NCBI GenBank assembly: GCA_905221605.1
Contig: CAJNDS010002301.1
Span: 12,501 to 72,500 of the forward strand
Length of the DNA: 60,000 nucleotides
Direction: 5' to 3'
DNA from: Symbiodinium natans
Taxonomy: Eukaryota > Sar > Dinophyceae > Suessiales > Symbiodiniaceae
How positions within the stretch are numbered: the first letter of the stretch is position 1; the number at the start of each line of letters is the position of its first letter. The notes beneath the pieces were generated by a model, which searched no databases, was not told where the DNA came from, and saw only the letters and a program-made list of their open reading frames with translations. The translations under genes and the position numbers were made by a program. Shown here piece by piece: positions 10,716-22,700 of this stretch.

Positions 10716-13700
10716 CTTGAAAATATCCGGGCGCAAACCCCCCAAACAGTGGTCCAGCCCTGCAAGCACACGGGCATGGCGCGTGGTCGCATCGCGCCTT
10801 ATACTTCCAAACAAACGCAGCAGGAGTGCCGTGGAAACCCGCGCGTGCGCTACAGGAACTCCACAGGACCTCCTAGGAGTTCAACAGATACTTGCGCAAA
10901 GGCTTGGAGCGGGAACCCATGGAACTACCCAGGCGCATGTGCCGTTTTGCCTGGAAGTCAGCATGTGCACGCTCGGTGTTCTGGGCAGCATTGGCCACAG
11001 AACAATGATCGGTACTCTTCTAAAAGTCCTACCTTCTTAGCATTGACACCGGCCTTAGAGCCTCCACTTTCGGTGGACGCTCAGTGGCTCGGATTAGGTC
11101 AGTAGTAGTCATGCTCCATGAAGTTGGTCGTGCCTCCGAGGGCCAGATCTCCCCAAGTCACAAGGGAGCCATCCCCTTTCACAGCGACGAATGCTCGCAT
11201 GGAGGCATCTAGACGGTGCACGTCGTGCAGCTGTTCTTGGACGGTACTGCTGTCTCCGCCATACTCTGCACTGCCCCACGTAATGACACTTCCATCACAT
11301 CTGAGGGCGGCGAAAGCGCGCAGTGAGGGGCAAAGTTGTTGCACGTTGCTTAGCTGCTCACAAACACTCGAGCTGTCACCTCCATGCTCCGCGCTCCCCC
11401 ATGTCACAACTGTCCTGTCACTTGTGAGTGCGGCAAACGACCCCCCTGTGGCTGCAATGTCGTGCACACTTTGCAGCCGATGTTGGACAGTTTGGCTGTT
11501 ACCGCCGTAGGCGCTATCACCCCAAGTTACGACGGTCCCATCAGATCGCAACGCTGCGAAAGCAAAGGCATTGGCATGGATAGCTTTCACGTTCGTCAGC
11601 TGTTGATGGACAGGCTCGCTGTTGCCACCGCAGCTGGAAGCCCCCCATGTTACTACATCACCTGCCGATCGAATCGCTGCAAAGGCATGCGCAGATGCGA
11701 CGATCTGCTGCACGCCGTTGAGCTGCTGTTGTACTGCTTGGCTGTCCCCACCGACGATGGCATCAAAGTCTGGCCAGAGCTTGCAGCACCAGGTGGCCAC
11801 TGTGCCATCCGCCTTGATCGCTGCGAAAGCCCTGGCGGCTCCGACAATTTCTGTGACATCTGTCAGCAAGTCCTGGACTGTGTCACTGTTGCCGCCATAA
11901 GACAAAGACCCCCAAGTGATCACACTGCCGTCATGCCTCACCGCTGCGAATGCGCCAGTGGTAGAATACACATGTCGCACGCCCTGGAGCTGGCAATGAA
12001 TATCCTCCGTGTCACCTCCATATGAGCCACTTCCCCAGGCAACAACCTTTCCATCCCGTCGCAGAGCCGCGAAAGCTTTGTACGTGGCCTGCAGAAAACA
12101 CACATCCTCAAGCAAGGCCTCCACTGCGGTGCTGTCCCCACCACAATCAGGATTTCCCCAAGTCACAACCTTGCCGTCTCCACGAATTGCAGCAAAGGCG
12201 CCCACGGTAGCCTGGGGTCGACTCTGTGCATATGAACTCAGTGAACTCTTGATTCTCGCAGACTCTATCTACGAACAAACGCATCCCAAACACGGTAGTC
12301 ACACCGCCTCAGCACATGATGCGCCAATTGCCCCCTGCCTGCCTTGATTTCCTGTACGTCCTGCAGCTCGTGCTTCACACTCGTACTATCTCCGCCATTC
12401 GCGCAATGGCCCCAAGTGACTACACTGCCATCTGTGCCGATGGCAGCAAACGCCCTGCCAAGCTTGTGCGAGATGACCTGATGCATGCCGAATCCAACTG
12501 CGTAGAAGCAACGAAGCCTATCATTGCTTTGTGCTTGCTGTTGTTTGGGAAATTGTGTGGCGTGCCCGAAACACCTCATTGCTGATCTAGAATCGAAACA
12601 CTTCCAGTGTAGATAGCGAAACCTAGCGACCTAACGTAGCTTGTCCAGAAGATTCCAGAAATACACCAGCCTCGACTTCTCGGACGATGGCAGACACAAC
12701 ATCACCATCTTCGATTCCTTCGTCTGCTAGGGTATGGGAAGCCTGCAGAACTTTCCCAGATGACGTCACCAGCGCACCTCAATCAAGGGAAACTCTTGTC
12801 GCAAGGGACTTGCGAGGTCTTCCAGTACGCTACAAGCGTGATAAAACGTTTGCACATCTCATCCCTATACTGGGCCCAGTGACGAATGCTCCGCCCAAGG
12901 GCAGACTGCGCTGAACGGCGAAGGGCCGCGATCAAGGAGTGTCGGGGTAGCGACACGCTCGAACGGTCGCCGCTGAGGATACACACGGCCACGCTGATGG
13001 TCATGGTTCGAAGGCATTTATTCAAGCTAGCCTTGTCTTGCTGTTGCAGACTGGGCTAAGGTAGCTTCGAAAAGGGATGTCTTGAGCTGCTTCATGCTGC
13101 TCCCCTCAAGGTTTTCCGTACAGTCTTGAGATCACACTAGAATGCTGTGATCGAAACTTGAAAGGGGCTGACGAGCTGCCACGAGCTTCTTCTGACAGTT
13201 GCAGACGATGAGCTCGAACTTGGAACATGGACACCTTGCCGGAAGACGCCCCGCCAGCGGCCCGACGACTTTACGATGGACGTGTACCTGTTTGACACAC
13301 GACATGCCCATGTCAACCTAAGTTTCTTGAGCTCCTCAGGACCCAGATTCATGTGCATCCACCCGGCGTTTCACGCAAATTGACAGTTCCACGGGCAACC
13401 AGCAACCCTCCAACCAATAGATCACCGAGCTGAAAGAGAGAACTAACCAGGGCTTTGCGAGCGCCCAAGTGTGGTCCTGCATGGCGAATCGGATGGCACT
13501 TGCCTGGGCATGTTTCAGTCTTCTTTTTTGCCATTCAGGGTTGCTCCAAAAGGCAACAAACGCAGATTCACGTTTGTTGCTAGCCTGTTTTTGGGGCTCA
13601 CAATCAGGTAGTAACGGTAGTAAAGGTACAAATGCTCATATTCCAACGTGCAGCTGCTAACACACTCGTTTCCAGTTCCACGTGATTGTCCACCTCCGGA

Positions 13701-16700
13701 GTCTCCCGGAACCTCCGAAATTGGCTCTGCAAGGAGCCTCTTTAGGCCCTGGCGTGTTCACAAGCGTTGCCGGCAATGGGCAGAAGGACCACGCCGATGA
13801 AGCCTCAGGTCATCTCGGGTCCCTCCCAAAAAGCCGATGAAAGAAATCTTGAAAGCCCTGGCACATCCAGTACCTGAAGTCAGGCCCTGAACTCGGAGTA
13901 CCAGCACCTCCGCCCAATGCCCAGCATACCTCGAATCAAGTGCCAATGCCTCTTTCTGGGCTGAGAAGCTTTCCGGTAGCCCGTTTGACCGAACCACCTG
14001 GGTGGGAGCACAGGAACTGGCCAGGAGCATAATGCAGGGTTGGGGCCTGTGTTGAGAGAAGAACAGCAGGCCACATGCAGGGGAACGGCAGGGAAATGGC
14101 AGAAGCCTGCAAACCGCTGTACGTCTTTTAGGGAAATGCTGCCAGGAAGAAAGGACCTGGCTAGCAGCTACAGTTGTGCACTTGCTCCAAGCGCAGATTC
14201 GCACAAAAGCATGGTTCGAAATACACACAGGGGCCTTATAGGGTTTAGGGTTTAGTTTATAGGGTTAAGGCATCGGACGTGACAAACGAATCTGCCCACA
14301 TGCCCCTCAGCCATCCGCTTCCTCGATGACGTCCACTAAAAATTCTGAGTTGATGGCCTTAGGCGGAAGGGTTCCCTGGATGGCGAGCACAGAGGTTTTG
14401 GAATTTTGGGCTGGGGTCTAATTACTTCATGCACCGCCCGTCACGCAGCTTCATAAATGCCCTTTCAACCTGGAAACTGCTTCATGCCACGACTGAGGCC
14501 GGCAGATCCTCAAAAACAAGAACACTTTTGGTCCACATGCTCAGACACATGACCAAAACTCCCAACTCCAGTGGCAACCAGCAACATTTTTGGCTCTAAC
14601 CTGTGGCTGCCAATTCTTGCACATCTCTCTCCCGCATCGATGTTCTGGCCCAGCGGGAGCAAGTGGGCTCCCATTCGCCAGGACTCGGACTACGGCCAGC
14701 GTGGACACGGCCATCAAGCCAGTTGCCTTGAGCTCTGGCTTTGCAGTTTGTTGGGGCCCGGGGTGGTGGGAGCTCATGTGTGCATGATTCGTTTAAGGAG
14801 AGGTATGCTACGAGTTGTTCTGCAGGTGCCCCATGCACATGAATCGAACGGCTTTGCTTTGGAAAGCGCTGCGCCGATTTCGTGTTTCTGCTGCCGCTGT
14901 CTGCGTCAGCCTTCTCCACCCATGCCGCATGCCGACTGTTAGGGCAACGCGGAGTTGCGGGGATTGTCAGTATTTGCTACATATCTACACATGTGGGTCA
15001 TTTAGCCGGAAGGCTTGTCCTGCGCGAAGGCAGTCTCACGCGTATAGCAAGCCCTGAACATACTCGACTCGCAAGCAACCCCAGCTCGAAAGCATGACCA
15101 ACTCAGCCCCGCCATGTCCTTGTCGTCCACACTGTCACGTGTACCAAGCACACGTGCGCACATGAAGCGCGCACTCCAAACGAGCGCCCAGCGCAGGCTG
15201 CCGAAAGTCCAGGCCCTGCATCGTCCTTCGGGGGTCAGGGATGCATTGCACCAGCAGGCACTGCAGGAGGCTCTGTTCGCAGGTATTTTTGCAAGACTGG
15301 AGCTATTGGGAGGAGCACGACTTTCAGCTGCTGGCTCTCAATGCGTTCCCCTGTCAATGTGGCTTTCACTTTCAAAAAAAGCCGAATGGGCCGAGTTTGA
15401 TGAACCGTGTGTTTTTTTTCATACTTGCAGCTTGTCCGTGTGAGATTCTTCTGGGCTTCGTTATCGAGAGGGGGGTGTTGACATGATACTTTCTCAGGTA
15501 GGGGCTTCCGCTTTGCCTCTTACGGTTCACTTTCCGGCTGTGGACACTTGTTCCACGCCCTTTGCCTCCGGGTGTCTGTGCTGTGAAGCGCAATGAGTGC
15601 CCCATGCATGCAGTTGTCAGCATGGTGTGGGCTCCAGGCACCTACGGACTACCATCAACATGCCCTTGCCCTTGCCCTTACCCCAGCACGGGCCCCTTGA
15701 CAAACAGTACCCGCGCAGCCCTACCTGGGGGACCGAACTCACATTCGCTCTCGCCGCGAATATTCTGAAGAGGCCTTGCTCTCTGCCCTCTAATCCGTCC
15801 ACTATTTGAGTGTGTTCTGCGGATGAGCCTGTAAAGGAGCTTGCGCGCAGGTCATCCCTCATCCTAAAAATCCTGGGGCCAATTGAAACTGGGTTCGGGT
15901 TCAGCATGTAAGGGGAGCCTGCGCATGAAGAACGGCTTGTGAACCCTATCTCGTGGTCCTCGTCATCATCATCCTCTTCTTCGCCCTCCTCCAGTCCCGG
16001 GCTCAGGGCCTCTTCCTGTCCGGGTGCGCGCAACGAGCATCTTCCAAAAACTATCCGTAGGGCACTGTCAGGGTGCGTGGAGCATGGCAGCGAGAACCGT
16101 GTACAGCCTAAGTTAAGTTCCAGGCAACCGAGTAACTATGATCTTCCTGGTGCAACAAGGATTTAATGGGAGCGAATCAGGGCGTGGGCTTCTGCACGGG
16201 CGGGTTCGCACTCGCATGATTTAGGGTGCAGAGATGTGAGGACGGCCTGCATGAAGCTTGACAAGAGTTGAGAAGGCGTGCTGACTCAGCACTGTCTTAC
16301 GTGGCTTTAGAGACTTTTCGAAGCGTTCGAAATGGTAGAAGATGGGGGGGCTTGCAGCGCCGGCTCTCCGAGCACAGCTGTCTCGAGGCTTCAAAGAGCT
16401 GAGAAGCCTCTGCGTGCAACAAAAAGACAATAATGAAGGTTCAGTGAATGTGTGTACACGTATAAGTCCGACGAGTTGAAGGATGTGAAGGATCAGTGAG
16501 AAGCTTCTGCCTTGCTATTGCTAGGCCTCGCACTCTGCAGCATTGCCGAAAACTACCTTCGAGCGCAGCCCCTTCACTGAAGGTGATTCTCCAGAGGCTG
16601 TTGCGCACATTGTCTGACTTCAGCCGACACAGCAAGTCAACGGAACCCATTCAAGTGCATCCCCTCTGCTACTCTGTGCTACCATGGCATAAGTCTCTTG

Positions 16701-19700
16701 GCTGGGCCGCTGTTCTGCATCCACTATGCCGGCACTCGTGCGAGTACTCCAGCAGGGCAATGGAAAAGCATGGCAGGCCAAAGCGGCCAAGCATTTGCCT
16801 TCGGAGTGTGCAAGTATGGCTGCGGGCTTTCCACTTCCATGGGGCTTTCCCCGCAAGCGTTGCGGGACTCTCACTCTAAGCTTGTTGGAAGCACACTGGA
16901 GATACATATGTAAATTGGAAACGATTAGGGAAACCGTAGCAAGTGTCGGAAGGCGAGGCGAAATATGAGAAACGCATGCTACAATTTTTCATTGTTGAAG
17001 GCACGTTATCCCTTGATCCCTTCGCAACATGTCATGAGCACTATGCAGAAAATGGTTGGAAGGGTTGAGATGTTGGGGCTCAGCCTCCAGGCGAATAGGA
17101 GCCTTGGGCCGGCAGGTGCCTGAGTGATATCGGACCATTTAGGATTGTGCCAAAGTCTTTGAGGCCTGGGACAGACCGGGGCCAGCTAGCAAAATACCTA
17201 CTGGAATCTGTCGTAAGTGCCGCTCGAGCTGTTTAAAGATGACATCACGAACCAAAATAGAGACCAACACATGTTGATACCATGCCAATGTGGAATTGTC
17301 TATGTCATTCGGGTTCGGTTGTTGCCGGTTCTTGCTATCATTGTGTTGGTTTCTTCTTTTGCTTGCTTGCTGATCTTCTCGCCTCTGTGAAATTGTACAA
17401 GTGGAAGAAAATAAGTGACAAATGCCAGGAAATAGCGAAGTGTGCAAAACCAAGACATTGAATTTACTTTCGGAAAATTGATTTAAACTCAGAAAAGTAC
17501 TTGTACATTGCGCGGGCTGGTCCAGCTCCTTCCAAAAAAACTCAACCAAAATGAAAAGTGTTGAAGACAAATCATGAGTGATTCAAACGTACTACGTGTG
17601 TGGAGCTCTGTTCAGGACCCTGGCGATGATGAGAAGAATTCGTCTTCGTTTTTGCCTGTAACTATGCGCCACGCTGCGGTTGGCAATGTCATAGCCTTTG
17701 GGTGGCATTTGAGCCCTGCCTCTGAGTTCTCTCCTCCTCCTGCCCCCCTAAATAATACAGATGCGAGGGCCGCCATGGCACAGCCCACTACATCAGACAG
17801 TGCAACAAAACAAATTCCCCAAAAAGCAAAAGCAATTTGCACTTCCAGGGAAGAGGCCTAGTCTGTGTGATGCATGTATCCCTATAGCAGTTGCCACCGT
17901 TGAATGCAGAAATCCGTGCAGCCATGAAGGAAGGGTGCCATGGTGCCAGCTCGTTGAGACCAGCTGAAATCTACAGTCTCGCAGACCACTGCTTCCTCAC
18001 CCATGCGATGTAAAGCATGAGCTCCACAAGAAATCTCCCAAGTAACCTCAAAATTCTTGAGTGTACTCCACATTCCATATTACCTGCTGGAACCATGGCT
18101 GGAACCTACAACCGAGAGTGAGGACATTCTTCCACAGAAAGGGACCATCGGGGGCCAAGCAAGCCCGTGCCCTCTCTGCGGATTGCTACCCGAATGCCGC
18201 ATTCTCAATCTGGTTGAGTCTTCCACTGGTGCATACATCAACAGTGAAAACATCAACACCACGCCAGGTTTCTGGGCAATCTATGTTTGACTCACACTAC
18301 GTGTAGTCCTAAGCGTCCTAAGCATGGACTCTGCAACGGGCAGGTGAGGCCAATAAAATAGGCGATGCCAACAAGCTGAGTTCAGGTGGCGCTTATTCCA
18401 CTACTTAATAGGCCGCGTGTTTTTCGGCACGCTTGACAACTGTGAAAACGTCTGGATTTGCACTGGTAAACAAAGCGCGTCCACCAATACGGCCGTGTGA
18501 ACGGAGAACCAGCGTGGCAGGTCAGATGTTCCACTGAATCTGGAACTGAAGGCATTGGCGTGCTGCAGCGACCCCAATTCTGCATCTCTGCTGCAGCGCT
18601 GCTGTAGCTCTGACACGAGGTCATTTCCAATTTGAGCAGGACATCTTCTACTACTGGGTGCCCAAGCTAGGCTGGGAAAGTTACTCTGCGCACACCTGGG
18701 TTGCTAGCATTTGAAGTTGCGAGACTATGCACGGTGTTTCGGTTGCAGAGGGCTCGAGATAATCCTGAAGAAAGTTTGCAGGCATGCCGTGTGGGGCGGC
18801 AAATCATATTGCCAAGCTCTATACAGGAAATTTGGCTCTCGTTGACGGAGATGATGGGCCACATGTGGCCCAGTTGCGGCATTGCAGTCTAATTACAGTC
18901 CATGAGTGGATGAGCCTACTAGGAGCCAGCAATGCATGAAGATGACTCCCTTGGTCATCTGACAGGGCCTGCAGCCGCAGCCAAAGCAGAGAAGCATACT
19001 CATGAGGGTACCACTGCAGCAACGCAGCCCAGCTGCCTTCCGAATTCTTAAATCTTGAGCCTGCAGAGGCAGACTTCTTTGGGCTTTGGGGAGTTGGAAT
19101 TATGACGTGCACCATGATTTCAATACTTGTCTTGCCTACACCTGCTGGCTTTTGAGGGGTTGCTGGTTGCATTATGGCTTCTTCCTTTGGCCTTCTTTCT
19201 TAGGGGCGATATGATGATGCGGGAATTTGGAGAAATACGGGCAGACTGATTGCCCTGCCCATGCACACGGCAGCCGAAATTAAACAGGGCGCCGAGGTCG
19301 CTTGAGTTTTGGTATCGTTATAAGTGCTCATGATGCCGCACGTGCACACGTGCTGTTCTTGGACGTTCGTCTGAGAACTACCACTTTCCAGGCAATCTCT
19401 TCAGCGACCGGGTCAGCCAAGACAATCTAACTGAAAGGTGTGGCCGTGAGGGCTGCGCGTGCCTGATGTGATTTATCACACTGCGCTGCCTGCATCCTGG
19501 TGCACGGTCGTGTTGTCAGCGGCTAGTTTTTTCTTCTCTCCCTTGGAACTTCTTCTCTGGGATGAAATGTCAAACCCGAGTTGGATGCTTATATCTGGTG
19601 CACCTTTCGTTCGTGAATGCTTCGAACACTATACATTGCCGTGCGGAGCATTTAATGCCTGCGCAGCATGTGAGTGGGAGCTACTCCACGCTCAATGGTG

Positions 19701-22700
19701 TGGCAAAATTCCGCGTGCGTATGGACTCTGGAAACCCGCAAGCCACAAGACCCTCAAGACTCAAAGCGAAGCCTGAAAATACTCACCCGAAACCCTCAAC
19801 CCTCAACCCTAAACCCTTTATAAATCCTAAACCCTAAACCTCTTTAGCAGTAGCCTGAAACTATGAGCATTGCAAGCCCGACGGCCCCATGACTGACTTA
19901 ACCGGTATCGGAAAGTCACGGGTAGTCCGATCAGGGCATGAGAGGGCGTTAGACTTGTGGCCTGGGTTTGGCGGGCATCTAAATGACCCGCGACGACACA
20001 CTTTGCCAAAGTGTCCAGGGCTTTGACTCGAATGCTTTAAGCATGCCAATGTCACGAAAAACATCTTCCTAGTCGGATGTCCGTTTTTGTTAAAAAAACC
20101 TGGAAGCAATCCCGAACGTGAAGGCTACAAGGTAGTAGCCCATCTTCTGCACGTCCGAGTTGGTAATGCGCACGCCTTTCATGTAGAAGCCTGCCTCGCT
20201 TTGCATAATGTACTGCACGACATACTGCCGCCCTGGGTCCATCCCAGACACTTCTGACTCTTCTTCCTGCGACTCGAACTTCCAAGAGTTCACCAAGGGA
20301 GCGACCCGACAAGCCCTACCTGTCACAGAAGCAGCACGCGCAGTTACGTAAAGGAACTGAAGGATGGGTGGATAGAGCCAAGCAATCCACAAGGCCGTGT
20401 CCAAGCTGGCTGACACGAAGTCGGGGTCGCGCAGCGCCCTTTCCGCCAGCAAGACCAGGGGCCCTAGGCAAGACAAGCCCAGCATGAGAATGGACCCGCT
20501 GAGCCGTCCGGAGACCTGGTGGTCGTCTCCACAAAGCACGCAAGGACAGGGATATTATGGAGTAGAGGTGTGGAAGACTTGGGACCAACAATTTTTCAAT
20601 CACCCCGCCACCTGCCGCAAGGTCGCCTGCAGCATGTTCCATTCGTCGAGCGCCTCCTCCAGGTCCATGTCCTTCAGGGCTACGCTTGAGGATTTGATTG
20701 TTGCAGATCCTGCAAACAAAGCGGAAGCAAGCCCATTGGGGGGGGGGGGCAGGTGCAGTGGAGGTGGTGAGGGCATGTCCTTGAAGAAGCGGAAGCCGAA
20801 ACTGTCGATGGCAAGCTCCAAGCCACAACAAACATGAAGCTGCACGCACGCAACCATCGTAAACCTGTGGCTGTGGTTCAGGCTCAAGCACTTTCTTGGG
20901 CCATTTTCCAGGTTGTCTCAAGGATGATGGGAAGCCTATGAAGCCTTTGTTCAGGAAAACGGATACCAATAGAGCCTTAGATGCTGAAGCTCCATGAAAG
21001 CGATCGAAAGATGAGCCACGACGTCCATGCCGCTCCAGGGTCCCGCATCTCTCAGCACACTCACGGCGACTTTGCAAACAAGCATCTGTCCATACAAGAG
21101 AAGCATTTCAACCAAGCGCCGCTTCGACAACTTACGCCAGTCTTTCAGAAAGCCGGCCCTGCTTGCATAGTCATCCAAGGAATTCTCACTTGCATTGAGC
21201 AAGGACTGCAGCCCACAACGCCGAAGGCTGAAGGTTGCAAGGATAGCACCTGCAAAGTAGAAGCAGGAGGCTTCGGCGTCATAGGCCTCCACAACCCCTT
21301 GCGCACTTGCATAAGCGAGGACTGCAACGAGGATCACGGGACACACGCCATGGGCCCATCTCGAAAATGCTCGCCAACAGCAAGCCTCCCCGAAGTCCAG
21401 GATCCCGACCAAGCTCAGAAGGATCCGAGAGACGCATGGCAGCGCAGTTGAAATACTCCAGGGTTCGGGAAACTCGCCAAGTGGACTGACGGCATCGCTG
21501 GTCTTGGTGGCCTTGGGACTTCCGTCTTTGGCTGAAGTGCGCGCCATGACTTGGTTGTAGTTCTCCCTGAGCTCATCCAGCGACAAGCGGCGGCAGTTCT
21601 TCAGCATTCCTTCCTTATCTTCTCCCTTGACTGTGACAGCCCTTGGCCTGCCGATGATCCTGGCATCGGCAGCGTCCGCGTCATCCGCTGCAGGCTTTGC
21701 AGGCTTTGGGGCTGGGCCGGACTTGGGCTTGGGCACTGAAGCCTCGCCTCCAGAGCCATCGCCAACTTCAACTGAAATACTGCCCTCCGGCTGGGACTTC
21801 CTAGGCTTGTGCATGAGCTGCTGGGCCGTGAAGGACTCAAGCTCGTCCATCATACCGTAAGCAGATGCAGATGGCATCTGCTCACAACTGGAGCTGGCAT
21901 GGCTGGCACAGGACTGAAGTTTCTTCTTGTTTCTGGGCGGTGCACGCGGCACGGCACGGCTGCTACTGAGTCTACTGACGGGCAGCCCACGATCTGGAGT
22001 CGGATCAATGGAGACTTTGCTCACTTTGCTCACTTTGCTTTGCTTGCTGTAGGAGCTTGACGACCCATTTAACAAGGCTGGAGCATCATCCTGAGGTGTA
22101 GGTACGCTGCTAGGCAAAGGCAACAAACTAGCCAGGTTGGGCGATGCCTTGTGCGAAGAGCGGCGCGAAAGGTGCGAGTTGCGCTTGTTGGCGGAGATGC
22201 GTGAGCAGCGGCTGGCAAACTCGCCCTCCGCCCTGATCTGCTCCACGGCATAGCACAGGCTATCTAGAGATGTGGTATGGGCTGCCAGGCTTCCAGCCAC
22301 ACTCTCCATGAAACTTTTTGTTGGGAGGAGGCGTGATTCCATGCCTGCTATCTGATCTATCTTTCTGTTGATGTCCGCCAAGAGCATGTTGAGGCTGGGG
22401 GCAGCTTCGCTCTTCATTTCCGCTCTTGGCATGTCCAAGTCCAGGGTTGAGGTCGTTATGCGCACTTGCGCTGACTGCACGTCCATACTGGAGGTGAATG
22501 ACGATCCCAGCACTCCAAGAGCATGCTCGCCGCCAGTGTCTTCCATGGCGCCGGATCCCCAGCTCTGGCGACGGGACTTACGAGACAGAGGAAAACACAA
22601 AAAATTCTATGGGCCACAATGCCGAGTCGACGTCTCGCAACCTGCAGACGTGCCAAGTTGCTGCCTTCAAGCTGTCCGAGGACATTCCAGCAGAGGAAGC

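Noticed and set aside
11118-12347. Several plus-strand frames opposite the RCC1-repeat gene
   Set aside because: They are antisense shadows; the minus strand shows ten regular protein repeats.
14432-14444. CACCGCCCGTCAC, identical to a conserved small-subunit rRNA 3' motif
   Set aside because: Only 13 bases match; flanking bases do not follow rRNA, so no rRNA fragment can be claimed.
15114-15290. Plus-strand frame with a GT donor that looked like a first exon
   Set aside because: No matching downstream exon or recognised motif; two frames look equally good and it lies inside the minus-strand exchanger gene.
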